Below are positions 8,041-13,801 of a stretch of DNA of 13,801 nucleotides, one piece after another (positions within the stretch are counted from its first letter, which is position 1; each line of letters opens with the position of its first letter). The notes below the pieces were generated by a model, which was not told the DNA's origin, did no database searches, and worked only from the letters and a program-made list of their open reading frames with translations. Origin of the DNA: JAICTV01 sp035634055. GTDB lineage: Bacteria > Planctomycetota > Phycisphaerae > Tepidisphaerales > Tepidisphaeraceae. The DNA is taken from NCBI GenBank assembly GCA_035634055.1, contig DASQDR010000092.1, forward strand, positions 1 to 13,801, read 5' to 3'. The translations under genes were made by a program, and so were the position numbers.

Positions 8041-8073
8041 GCCGGTCTCTGAGCGGAGCGAAGAGCCGGATGT
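8041..8073 (-). repeat. REP-like element, copy 2 (inverted relative to copy 1)
   Basis: This is the partner of the element at 7795-7827, in the opposite orientation and 213 bp away. This copy can also fold on itself: CCGG plus CTCT pairs with AGAG plus CCGG around a loop of about 11 bases, with one bulged base. The two copies could pair with each other to enclose the sequence between them. Confidence 0.75.
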
Positions 8074-8140
8074 GTTGTTCGTCACGGTGCCCGGTCCTCA
8101 TCGTCCCGCGCCTGCCGCGGCGCGCGCCGCGCGTCACAAA

Positions 8141-8158
8141 GCGCAAAACGAACCCAAT
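8141..8158 (+). repeat. 18-bp direct repeat, copy 2
   Basis: This is an exact second copy of the 18-mer at 8012-8029. The two copies bracket copy 2 of the 33-bp REP-like element, so the repeats may belong to one composite intergenic element. Confidence 0.75.
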
Positions 8159-8169
8159 CCCCGAGGCTT

Positions 8170-8290
8170 CTCGAACATCTCCGCACGCTGCGGGCACGTC
8201 CCCGCACATCCCCGGACATGCCCGCACATTGCCGAACAATCGCGAACGTTGCCGAAGGTTCTCGCACCGCGCGGAACATTCCCGCTCATC
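8170..8290. repeat. Degenerate 10-bp-period array upstream of the methyltransferase
   Basis: Twelve consecutive units of 10 bp (with one extra base at 8190) fit a consensus of about NCCGNACATN, for example CCCGCACATC, CCCGGACATG, CCCGCACATT and GCGGAACATT. By my alignment the G at position 4 is present in 12 of 12 units, A at position 6 in 11 and C at position 7 in 11. The array ends about 33 bp before the methyltransferase ATG. Its function is unknown; a phased protein-binding array or a decayed simple repeat are both possible. Confidence 0.7.
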
Positions 8291-8323
8291 GCGCCGCGTC
8301 ACCTCACGTATGATCCCGGCGCC

Positions 8324-9139
8324 ATGCCCAAAGGTCCCCGAGACGCTTCGCGACGTTACCACGACCGGGTTGCCCGCCAGTACGACGCGATCTACGACGA
8401 CCCGTACTGGCACTTCCACGACGAGCTGACCTGGCGCGCGGTCAAGCCGCACCTGCCGCGCGACCTGGCGGTCCCCTGCTGCGACCTCGGTTGCGGCACC
8501 GGCAAGTGGGGGCTGAAGCTGCTCAAGAGCGGCTTCGCGACCACCTTCGTCGACCACGCGGCCGCCATGGTCGAGCAGGTCCGCGAGAAGCTCCCCGACC
8601 TGGGCGAGGCGCGCGCGAAGAAGGCGACCCTGGTGGTGGCCGACATCGTCGACATGCCGCAGCTCGCGCCCGGGCAGTTCGGGCTGGTGCTGGCGATGGG
8701 CGACCCGCTGTCGATCTGCTCCGACCCGACGCGCGCCGCCCGCGAGATGCACCGCGTCACCCGCCCGGGCGGCGTGGTCATCGCCACCGCCGACAGCAAG
8801 CTTGCCGCCCTCGACCACTTCGTCGAGCGCGGCAACATTGATGCTTTGGAGGAGTTCGTGCGCACCGGGCGGACCCAATGGCTGACCAGCGACGAGCGCG
8901 AGCGCTTCGAGCTGACGACCTTCACCCCCGCGTCGCTGCGCAAGCTGTTCGAGAAGAGCGGGTTCGAGGTGCTGGCGGTGGACGGCAAGCCGATCATCCC
9001 GGTGCGCGACAACAAGCACCTGCTGACGCACGACCGCGCCGTGGAGCGGCTGCTGAAGCTGGAACAAGAGCTGGCCAGGGACCCCGCCGCCGCCGGCCGC
9101 GCGGGGCACTTGCAGGTGACCGCCAGGCGGAGCGGCTAA
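8324..9139 (+). CDS. Class I SAM-dependent methyltransferase, substrate unknown
   Basis: This 271-aa cytosolic protein has the Rossmann-fold methyltransferase pattern. Motif I, which binds S-adenosylmethionine, is DLGCGTGKWG (54-63); an acidic residue ends strand 2 (FVDHAAAM, D77); D107 is in VADIVDM; and the motif IV region GLVLAMGDPLS (120-130) is followed by HRVTRPGGVVIATAD (143-157), the usual post-motif strand. Residues 8-40 (ASRRYHDRVARQYDAIYDD...) are the N-terminal cap typical of ubiquinone/arsenite-type methyltransferases. The substrate cannot be told from sequence. ATG 8324 was chosen because the upstream in-frame extension to 7901 runs through intergenic repeats; no strong ribosome site is seen. 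Its stop (TAA 9137-9139) overlaps the stop of the convergent Uma2 gene. Confidence 0.88.
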   Translation: MPKGPRDASRRYHDRVARQYDAIYDDPYWHFHDELTWRAVKPHLPRDLAVPCCDLGCGTGKWGLKLLKSGFATTFVDHAAAMVEQVREKLPDLGEARAKKATLVVADIVDMPQLAPGQFGLVLAMGDPLSICSDPTRAAREMHRVTRPGGVVIATADSKLAALDHFVERGNIDALEEFVRTGRTQWLTSDERERFELTTFTPASLRKLFEKSGFEVLAVDGKPIIPVRDNKHLLTHDRAVERLLKLEQELARDPAAAGRAGHLQVTARRSG

Positions 9140-9756
9140 TCGAGGAAGAATTCGCGGACGGGAATCGCTATCGGGAGAAGGTCGGGGACCTCGAGCGTCA
9201 ACGTCGCGCCGAGCGCGTACGGGCGGATGTCCCCGTACGCCGCCGCGGCCGTGGGGGCGCCGGTGGGAAGGAGGTGCACTTCGACGACCTGATCGACGAC
9301 GTTGACGATCCAGTACTGCCGGATGCCCGCGCGGGCGTACAGCCGTGCCTTGATGCCGCGATCGCTGGGCAGCGATGACTCGGCGACCTCGACCAGCAGT
9401 GCGATCTCACCAGGCTCGGGATGTCGCGCCTCGTAGCGCGATGCGGGACCAATGGCGACCGCAATGTCTGGCTCCGGTTCACTCTCAGGAGTGGTGATGG
9501 CGGACCGCACCCGAACGCGCCACGCGCTCGAGAGGCGGCGACGCAGGGCGTCCTGGGTGCGGTCTACGGTGGCGTCATGGCGTGGGTTATGAACCATCTT
9601 GGCGACGATCCATCCTTCCAGCAGCTCGACCCGGTCCGCCTCGGTCAGGATGCCGGCCTCGATCATGCGGTGGTACTCGTCCACGCTGAAGCGGCGCATC
9701 GGCTGCTGGGGCGGCGGGGACAGTTGGGCGGGCGCGGGCGATGGGGCGACGGACAT
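9136..9756 (-). CDS. Uma2-family (DUF820) restriction-endonuclease-like protein
   Basis: This 206-aa protein belongs to the Uma2 family, which has a PD-(D/E)xK nuclease fold and is abundant in cyanobacteria and planctomycetes; its cellular role is not established. Visible landmarks are FSVDEYHRMIEAGILTEADR (23-42) and VELLEGWIV (43-51), then the active-site set D97 (in EPDIAV), E123 (in LLVEVAESS) and K136 (in DRGIKARLY), followed by AGIRQYWIVNVVD (143-155). The first 20 residues are Pro/Ala-rich. ATG 9756 has GAGGG four bases upstream. It is the last gene of a tight cluster, 15 bp after the cyclotransferase-like gene. Its TAG overlaps the TAA of the convergent methyltransferase. Confidence 0.9.
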   Translation of the reverse strand: MSVAPSPAPAQLSPPPQQPMRRFSVDEYHRMIEAGILTEADRVELLEGWIVAKMVHNPRHDATVDRTQDALRRRLSSAWRVRVRSAITTPESEPEPDIAVAIGPASRYEARHPEPGEIALLVEVAESSLPSDRGIKARLYARAGIRQYWIVNVVDQVVEVHLLPTGAPTAAAAYGDIRPYALGATLTLEVPDLLPIAIPVREFFLD

Positions 9757-9771
9757 GGCACCCTCATCGTG

Positions 9772-10410
9772 TCACAGCCGCGCGTCCGCGTCCCCTCGTC
9801 CCGGTTGCGCGGGCGGGCGCGGCTTGCGGCCGGTCTGGGTGCTGAAGCTCTGGAGGTACGCGATCCACATCATCGACAGCCCGTACGTGAACGCGCCCTG
9901 GATGACCGAATCCATGTAGTGGCGGGTCGGGGGGATGTGGTACTTCTCCACGTTGACGCCGGTATAGGTGATCGCCTTCACCGGCTCGCCCTTGCCCAGC
10001 GGCGCGACCTTGACCTCGATCTGCCTGTAGATGCCGATCTCCTTGGCCGCGCCGTCGAGCTTGCGCCCGACTTTCTCGTCGAACACCGCCAGCTCGGCCG
10101 GGGTGACTTCAAAGAGCGCGCCGGCGACGTATTTGCCGGGGTCATAAGCGATGTCGCCCACCCCGCCGCCCCAGTACTCGCTGTAGAGCGGGAAGCAGAG
10201 GCGGTAGTTGTCCAGGACGGCGGCGCGGCCGTTCTTCATGCCCGGCGGCTTGTGGCCGTAGTGGCGCGCCCACTCGGTGACAGAAGCGGCGTTGAGGTTG
10301 GAGCCGTAAGCGAAATACCACACCGTCGGGGTCACTCCGGGCGCATTCTGCGGGAAACTTCCGGCGAACGCAAAAGACGCGCCGCCGCCGCCAGCGCCGC
10401 CACCGACCAT
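9772..10410 (-). CDS. Gamma-glutamylcyclotransferase-like protein
   Basis: This 212-aa protein has the gamma-glutamylcyclotransferase (GGCT/AIG2-like) fold. Family members cyclise gamma-glutamyl groups to 5-oxoproline, but many bacterial members have no proven substrate. The signature WYFAYGSNLN (31-40) is the glycine-rich substrate loop, and E112 in VFDEKVGRKL is at the position of the catalytic acid. HYMDSVIQGAFTYGLS (about 174-189) is a conserved-looking C-terminal helix. The first 25 residues are Gly/Ala-rich and may not be translated: ATG 10410 has no clear ribosome site, while a GTG at residue 30 has GGAG eleven bases upstream. It follows the LON-domain gene by 9 bp and precedes Uma2 by 15 bp, so the three are probably one operon. 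Confidence 0.86.
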   Translation of the reverse strand: MVGGGAGGGGASFAFAGSFPQNAPGVTPTVWYFAYGSNLNAASVTEWARHYGHKPPGMKNGRAAVLDNYRLCFPLYSEYWGGGVGDIAYDPGKYVAGALFEVTPAELAVFDEKVGRKLDGAAKEIGIYRQIEVKVAPLGKGEPVKAITYTGVNVEKYHIPPTRHYMDSVIQGAFTYGLSMMWIAYLQSFSTQTGRKPRPPAQPGRGDADARL

Positions 10411-10419
10411 TTTACGAAT

Positions 10420-11181
10420 TCAGTTCAAGTTCGGGTCGAACGGCGGCGGGGAGGACGCGTCGGCGGGCCCCTGCTTTGCCCCGGCGTCCTTCGCGCCCCC
10501 GTGCGGCGCGGCATCCGCCGGGGACGCGGGCGGCGCGGACGGTCGCATCGAGCGGCTGAGCTTCGCCAGCGCGTCCACCGTCCGCGCCACGCGCGCCCGC
10601 ACATCGGCGTCGGCCAGCAGCGACTGCTTCAGTCCCACGTCGTCGAGGAACGTAAAGGCGGACAGATCCGCCACGTCACACGTCGGCAGGTGGCTCTTCA
10701 CGATCTGGCGGAACTGCCGCCCGGTGCCGCTGGCGCCAAGGGGCCCGGCGTGGAACAGCTCGACCAGCCGGCGCCGCTCCGCCTCCAGATCGATCTCCAG
10801 CGCGGGCGCCTCCTCCAGCGGCTTGAGTTCCGCCCGACGGTACGGCGTCGCCGCGCCCGGCAGCTCGCGCGACACCGTCGCGCGCAGCAGCCCCTGGAGG
10901 AGAAAGTTGTACTTCCCGTCCGGCAGCTTCTCGTGCGTGAGGATCTGCCCGACGCACACGACCGGCTCGATCGCCGGCCGGCCGTAGTAGCTCTTCTCCC
11001 ACCCGGGGCGCAGCAGCGCCATGGCGACGAGGCGGTCGCCGGCGAGGACGTCGGCGGTCATCGCCCGGTAGCGATCCTCGAAGATGTGCAGCGGGAGCAC
11101 CGCGCGGGGGAACAACACCACGCTCGGGAGCGGGAACAGCGCAACGGCCGAGAGGTCGACGTCGTCGAACGCGCCGGGCAT
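10420..11181 (-). CDS. LON substrate-binding-domain protein (stand-alone, no protease domain)
   Basis: This 253-aa protein matches the N-terminal substrate-recognition domain of Lon, without the AAA+ and Ser-Lys protease parts. The hallmark VALFPLPSVVLFPRAVLPLH (13-32) is followed by IFEDRYRAM (33-41), with VGQILTHEKLPDGKYNFLLQG (about 77-97) as the second conserved block. A helical region follows (about 130-215), then a Pro/Ala-rich tail (216-253). Stand-alone LON proteins are common, but their function is mostly unknown. ATG 11181 was chosen; the ribosome site is weak. It is the first gene of the LON / cyclotransferase / Uma2 cluster. Confidence 0.9.
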   Translation of the reverse strand: MPGAFDDVDLSAVALFPLPSVVLFPRAVLPLHIFEDRYRAMTADVLAGDRLVAMALLRPGWEKSYYGRPAIEPVVCVGQILTHEKLPDGKYNFLLQGLLRATVSRELPGAATPYRRAELKPLEEAPALEIDLEAERRRLVELFHAGPLGASGTGRQFRQIVKSHLPTCDVADLSAFTFLDDVGLKQSLLADADVRARVARTVDALAKLSRSMRPSAPPASPADAAPHGGAKDAGAKQGPADASSPPPFDPNLN

Positions 11182-11396
11182 ACGGCGATCTTAGCCCCCG
11201 TGCCCGTGCGGCACCGCGAACCAAGTGGATTTTGCGACGGTTCCCCCGCCGCCCCGCTCGCGTGCCATTCACCTGCACGGACGCGGGGTTGCGGCAGCGC
11301 ACGCCCGGCGCGCCGCGCTGCACCCGCGCGCTGCCGGCCCCAGCGCCCTCCCGGCGCCGTGGCTGGCAAACCGCGCGCGGTGCTGCGTGCCGGCGG

Positions 11397-11681
11397 TCAG
11401 ACGCTCCCGCGCAGCTCGCGCTCGGCGCGCAGCCAGTTCTCGACCTGCGACCCGCCGGTGCCCGAGACCGAGATCTCGTACGCCCGCAGCGCGATCGCTT
11501 CGTGCGTGACGGTCGCGCCCACGATCGCCCTTGCGGCGGCGGGCTTGGCGGCGGCGATCTTCGGGATCGGCGAGTTGCGGACCTCGGTCTTCACCGGCGC
11601 CTTGCTCGCGACCTTCTTAGCGGCGGAGGCGGCGGCGGGAGCGGGGGTGGACTTCAAGTTCGACTTCGCGGACTTAGCCAT
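11397..11681 (-). CDS. Small DUF2934 protein with Lys/Ala-rich N-terminus
   Basis: This is a 94-aa protein. The C-terminal part (about 57-91, with THEAIALRAYEISVSGTGG then QVENWLRAEREL) matches the short DUF2934 pattern: a helix, a turn, and a W-x-x-AE-x-EL ending. The function of DUF2934 is not known. The N-terminal half is an Ala/Lys/Pro-rich tail (residues 2-50, with AAKKVASKAPVK-like stretches) resembling histone H1-type disordered tails, so nucleic-acid contact is possible but unproven. ATG 11681 has AAGGAG nine bases upstream, which is decisive against a longer in-frame start at 11963. It appears to stand alone between two minus-strand clusters. Confidence 0.85.
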   Translation of the reverse strand: MAKSAKSNLKSTPAPAAASAAKKVASKAPVKTEVRNSPIPKIAAAKPAAARAIVGATVTHEAIALRAYEISVSGTGGSQVENWLRAERELRGSV

Positions 11682-12029
11682 ATCGGCAGACTCCTTCGTG
11701 GTGCGGATAACGTGCCGCGGCGCGCGTCCATGCCCGAAACAGATTGGCTTCGGCGCCGCGGAAGCCTGCCGTTTATCAAAACCTCTTCGCGCCTGCAAGG
11801 AGCCGACAACCGCGCGAGCGAAGTCATCGCTCGCGCGACCCGCGTCATCCGGCCGCGCCCATGACAGCGTTAGAAGGTCCGGCGCGAGCGTCCTCAGCGG
11901 CAACCGCGCCGGCCGCGCAAGCGGCGAGGGTGAAAAGTTCAACGACTGAATTCGGCGCGGCACTCGCGCGCGTCGCGTCGCGTCGCGTCGCGGGCGTCAC
12001 GTCGCGGGCGTCGCGTCGCGGGCGTCGCG
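11682..12029. other. Intergenic region between moaE and the DUF2934 gene
   Basis: About 350 bp without a convincing gene. It holds a 10-bp perfect hairpin (11811-11837), the ribosome site of the DUF2934 gene just upstream of 11681, and most of a GTCGC-based tandem repeat (11971-12032). The promoter of the DUF2934 gene should be between the hairpin and 11681, but I cannot define it. Confidence 0.55.
11811..11837 (-). terminator. Strong hairpin after moaE, possible terminator
   Basis: CGCGCGAGCG (11811-11820) and CGCTCGCGCG (11828-11837) form a perfect 10-bp stem around a 7-base loop. No T tract follows on either strand, so it is not a classical intrinsic terminator, but its place after the moaD-moaE cluster suggests it could protect or end that transcript. 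Confidence 0.35.
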
Positions 12030-12032
12030 TCA
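11971..12032. repeat. Tandem repeat: four 5-mers then three 14-mers
   Basis: Four CGTCG units (11971-11990) are followed by three copies of a 14-mer, CGGGCGTCRCGTCG (11991-12004, 12005-12018, 12019-12032; the last copy ends in A). The array touches the moaE stop codon (TGA at 12032-12030). Confidence 0.8.
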
Positions 12033-12500
12033 TCGGCGCTGCGCCAGCGGCGGCTCGGGATGCACCCACGTGCCGGACCCGTCGGACCACACCTCGCGCT
12101 TCCACACCGCCACCTCCTGCTTCAGGGTGTCGATGAGGAAGCGGCACGCCTCGAACGATTCGCCGCGGTGCGGGGTGGAGACGGCGATGACGACCGAAGG
12201 CTCGGCCAAGCCGACGCGGCCGGTGCGGTGGAGCAGCGCCAGCTTTAGGATCGGCCAGCGCTGCCGCGCGCGGGCGGCGAGGTCGCGCATCTGCCCGGCC
12301 GCCATCTCGCGGTACGCCTCGTAATCCAACGCGAGCAACTCGCGGCCGTCCGCGTGCCGCTCGGCGCGGGTGGTGCCGGCGAAGACGGCGATCCCGCCGC
12401 CGCGCGGGTCGGCGACGAACGCGCTCGCCGCCGCCGCGTCCAGCGCGTCCGCCCGCAGCTCGACCCAATCCTCGCCTGCCTGCTCTGCCACGCGCGTCAC
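12030..12500 (-). CDS. moaE: Molybdopterin synthase catalytic subunit MoaE
   Basis: This 156-aa cytosolic protein is the large subunit of molybdopterin synthase, which inserts the dithiolene sulfurs carried by MoaD into precursor Z (cyclic pyranopterin monophosphate). Recognisable parts are IAVFAGTTR (37-45), LALDYEAYREMA (56-67), the HRTGRVGLAEPSVVIAVSTP stretch (91-110), HRGESFEACRFLIDTLKQ (111-128) and VWKRE (132-136). K127 and K134 have the seven-residue spacing of the catalytic lysines K119/K126 of the E. coli protein. The start is GTG 12500, overlapping the moaD stop as GTGA, so the two are translationally coupled. The length is normal for the family. The 3' end runs into a tandem repeat. 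Confidence 0.93.
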   Translation of the reverse strand: MTRVAEQAGEDWVELRADALDAAAASAFVADPRGGGIAVFAGTTRAERHADGRELLALDYEAYREMAAGQMRDLAARARQRWPILKLALLHRTGRVGLAEPSVVIAVSTPHRGESFEACRFLIDTLKQEVAVWKREVWSDGSGTWVHPEPPLAQRR

Positions 12501-12742
12501 CCTCCGCTCACGGGCGGGATGACCGCCAGCTCGTCGCCATCGTTGAGGATCGTGTCGCCCGCGGCGTAGGACCGATTGACGGCGAAGGCGGCGCGCGGCA
12601 GCAGGTCGCGCACCGTGGGAATCGCCTGGGCGATGGCCTCGGCGGCGGCGGTGACCGTCGCGCCGGGCTCGAGTCGGAGCGACAGCTCGGCGGCGCCGGC
12701 GCGCTCGCGCACGAGGGCGAAGAAGCGGACGGTGACGGTCAT
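12497..12742 (-). CDS. moaD: Molybdopterin synthase sulfur-carrier subunit MoaD
   Basis: This 81-aa ubiquitin-fold protein ends in the diagnostic PPVSGG. The terminal Gly is adenylated by MoeB and converted to the thiocarboxylate that donates sulfur to MoaE's substrate. The N-terminal VTVRFFALVRERAG (2-15) and the NDGDELAVIPPVSGG ending are typical of the family, and the length is normal. ATG 12742 overlaps the stop of the small membrane protein gene (ATGA), and its own stop overlaps the GTG of moaE, so three reading frames are coupled in series. No moeB or other Moa genes are visible in the window. Confidence 0.93.
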   Translation of the reverse strand: MTVTVRFFALVRERAGAAELSLRLEPGATVTAAAEAIAQAIPTVRDLLPRAAFAVNRSYAAGDTILNDGDELAVIPPVSGG

Positions 12743-13053
12743 CTCCCGCGCCCCCGGCCGCGCGGCGGTCTAACCGGAAACCCGCCCGCCGCCGTCGCGC
12801 GGTCCGGCAGCGCCATCACGACGATGCAGCCCGCGACGCCGATCAGCGCGAAGAGCGCCCACGCCGGCGGGTACCCCTTGCGCGACACCAGTTGCCTCAG
12901 CGCGAGCCAGACGACGACGCCGAGCAACGCGCAGGTGACGACGAGGAACGTCGTGGGCGGCTGCTTGAGCAGCATCGGGATCAGCAGTTGCCCCGCAGCC
13001 GCCACCACCATCGCGGTGCGGCCGAAGGAGAAGAAATCGGGTTCGCCTGCCAT
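12739..13053 (-). CDS. Small membrane protein of unknown function
   Basis: This 104-aa protein has about three hydrophobic helices (AMVVAAAGQLLIPMLL at 14-29; FLVVTCALLGVVVWLAL at 36-52; ALFALIGVAGCIVVMAL at 66-82) and an Arg-rich C-terminal tail (PVRPPRGRGRGR), which should face the cytoplasm. ATG 13053 has GAGGGG seven bases upstream. It lies 13 bp after the O-methyltransferase stop, and its own stop overlaps the moaD ATG by four bases, so it belongs to the same transcript. I do not recognise a family. The link to molybdenum cofactor synthesis is by position only. Confidence 0.78.
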   Translation of the reverse strand: MAGEPDFFSFGRTAMVVAAAGQLLIPMLLKQPPTTFLVVTCALLGVVVWLALRQLVSRKGYPPAWALFALIGVAGCIVVMALPDRATAAGGFPVRPPRGRGRGR

Positions 13054-13066
13054 GCGCGCGCGCCCC

Positions 13067-13633
13067 TCACCGCAGCTTGATCGTCCACTCGATCCCGTTG
13101 CCGACGGCCACCTCAGTGCTCCGCGCGTCCGGGCGCGAGCGAATCGACTGCACGTAAGAGGCCAACTGTTCCTTGTGCGTGGTCGCGTTGTCGGTGATGA
13201 CCGCCCCGCCGGGGCGAACGTTCGGCCAGAGCAGGTCGAAGTAGGTCTGGCAGCCCGGCTTGTCGGCGTCGATGAAGGCGAGGTCGATCGGGCCGGGCAT
13301 GTTGCGGAGGACCTCGCCGGCCTCGCCGAGGTAGCTGGTGACGAGATCGGCGACGCCTGCGCGGGCGAAGTTCTCGCGGCTGGCCTCGTACTTCTTGGGG
13401 TCGCGGTCGATCGTGTGCAGCCGCCCGCCCGTCTGCCGCAGCGCCATCGCCCAGAACAACCCGCTGAAGCCGTAGCTGGTGCCGACCTCCACGATCGTCG
13501 TCGCGCCCGAGGCCAGCGCGATGTGGTGGAGCAGCTCGCCCTCGACGCGCGGCACCTGCCACGCGTCGTCGCGCTGCTTGCCGAGCCGATCCAGCTCGTC
13601 GATCAGTCCGAGGATGGCAGTGGCGTCATTCAT
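13067..13633 (-). CDS. O-methyltransferase (catechol/caffeoyl-CoA-type family)
   Basis: This 188-aa class I SAM-dependent methyltransferase resembles the small bacterial O-methyltransferases related to caffeoyl-CoA/catechol methyltransferases. SAM-binding motif I is VEVGTSYGFSGL (48-59); LHTIDRDPKKY (72-82) holds the acidic residue contacting the ribose; and LAFIDADKPGCQTYFDLL (117-134) has the metal-binding aspartates typical of this group. VRPGGAVITDN (138-148) and VAVGNGIEWTIKL (175-187) complete the fold. The true substrate is unknown. ATG 13633 overlaps the stop of the gene upstream by four bases (ATGA), which supports the start, since the ribosome site is otherwise weak. It precedes the small membrane protein by 13 bp. 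Confidence 0.9.
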   Translation of the reverse strand: MNDATAILGLIDELDRLGKQRDDAWQVPRVEGELLHHIALASGATTIVEVGTSYGFSGLFWAMALRQTGGRLHTIDRDPKKYEASRENFARAGVADLVTSYLGEAGEVLRNMPGPIDLAFIDADKPGCQTYFDLLWPNVRPGGAVITDNATTHKEQLASYVQSIRSRPDARSTEVAVGNGIEWTIKLR

Positions 13634-13801
13634 GGTGCGGGCGACGGCGGCGGCGGTGCGGGATTCGTGAGAGTCGCCGGCACCGCCTCGGACGACGGCG
13701 CGGCCGGCGGGACGTACCCGACGATCGCGATCTTATACCGGTCTGCCAGCTCCAGGACCTTCTGCTTTTCCAGCAGCACCGTCTTACCCGGATCGAGCAC
13801 C
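13630..13801 (-). CDS. C-terminal fragment of an unidentified protein
   Basis: This is the last 56 or so codons of a gene entering from the right edge. The visible end reads LLEKQKVLELADRYKIAIVG, then a Pro-rich tail ending PAPPPPSPAP. It ends at TGA 13632-13630, overlapping the O-methyltransferase start as ATGA, so it is the upstream member of the same coupled cluster. The charged helix followed by a short hydrophobic strand looks like real protein, but too little is present to name a family. Confidence 0.6.
   Translation of the reverse strand, partial: VLDPGKTVLLEKQKVLELADRYKIAIVGYVPPAAPSSEAVPATLTNPAPPPPSPAP

Larger units (their letters stand above)
7664..8323. other. Repeat-rich intergenic region without a convincing gene
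   Basis: About 660 bp lie between the terminator and the methyltransferase start. Open frames exist on both strands but their translations are Arg/Pro/Ser-rich and low in order, and I do not regard them as genes. The stretch instead carries an inverted pair of 33-bp elements, an 18-bp direct repeat and a degenerate 10-bp-period array, each listed separately. The promoter for the methyltransferase should also be here. Confidence 0.65.

Noticed and set aside
8170..8290. Possible CRISPR array
   Set aside because: The repeat unit is only 10 bp and units are directly adjacent without spacers. No cas gene is present.
7901..8323. N-terminal extension of the methyltransferase
   Set aside because: The extension translates the intergenic repeats (18-mer, 33-mer and 10-bp array) and shows no domain.
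9136..9756. Uma2 protein as part of a restriction or defence system
   Set aside because: It has no methyltransferase partner of its own strand or operon, no specificity gene and no other defence gene. The convergent SAM methyltransferase looks like a small-molecule type rather than a DNA-modifying one.
11294..11321. GCAGCGC/GCGCTGC inverted repeat after the DUF2934 gene
   Set aside because: The stem is only 7 bp with a 14-base loop and no T tract. In DNA of this composition such pairs occur by chance.
9421..11949. An 842-codon open frame on the plus strand
   Set aside because: It runs antisense through the Uma2, cyclotransferase-like, LON and DUF2934 genes, all of which have recognisable families. 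Its translation is Arg/His/Gly-rich without motifs, which is the usual artefact of high GC.
11682..11963. N-terminal extension of the DUF2934 protein
   Set aside because: AAGGAG just before the ATG at 11681 and the poor quality of the upstream translation favour the short protein.

Overview
The window is GC-rich DNA that reads as a chromosomal segment of a planctomycete, most likely from the Phycisphaerae/Tepidisphaera side of the phylum. The main pointers are the N-terminal LERRQLLS motif of the RTX protein (the planctomycete 'LEPR-XLL' surface-protein signature), a Uma2-family gene, a DUF2934 gene, and intergenic repeats of the 'AATCCGAATGACGAA' and 'CAAAACGAACCCAAT' kinds, which I associate from memory with planctomycete genomes. 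The lineage call is inference. I see no rRNA, tRNA, CRISPR array, transposase, integrase or phage gene.

Left part (1-6076, all minus strand). Reading in the direction of transcription there is an uncharacterised 219-aa protein (6076-5417), a membrane-anchored HEAT-like repeat protein (5321-4149), and a repeat-rich spacer. A quinol oxidoreductase (cytochrome b6/bc-type) operon follows: a ferredoxin-Rieske fusion (3951-2839), a b6-type cytochrome b (2742-1951), a 97-aa coiled-coil protein (1935-1642) and an enlarged subunit-IV-like cytochrome b C-terminal half (1633-494). A secreted protein of unknown function begins at 139 and runs off the window. The operon encodes no CxxCH cytochrome. The Rieske subunit carries a [4Fe-4S] ferredoxin domain that should stay in the cytoplasm, because a twin-arginine motif and membrane anchor lie at residue about 203. 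This fusion, together with the interposed coiled-coil gene, is the most unusual biology in the window.

Middle part. A divergent spacer leads to a plus-strand LEPR-XLL/RTX calcium-binding surface protein (6352-7581) followed by a clear intrinsic terminator. The next 660 bp hold no convincing gene but several kinds of repeat: a 33-bp inverted pair, an 18-bp direct repeat and a degenerate 10-bp-period array. These end at a plus-strand class I SAM methyltransferase (8324-9139).

Right part (9136-13801, minus strand). A compact three-gene cluster encodes a LON-domain protein, a gamma-glutamylcyclotransferase-like protein and a Uma2-family protein. A small DUF2934 gene stands alone. A translationally coupled cluster has an unidentified gene (C-terminus only), an O-methyltransferase, a small membrane protein, MoaD and MoaE. 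MoaD and MoaE together form molybdopterin synthase, so this last cluster contributes to molybdenum cofactor synthesis. A GTCGC/14-mer tandem repeat abuts the 3' end of moaE.
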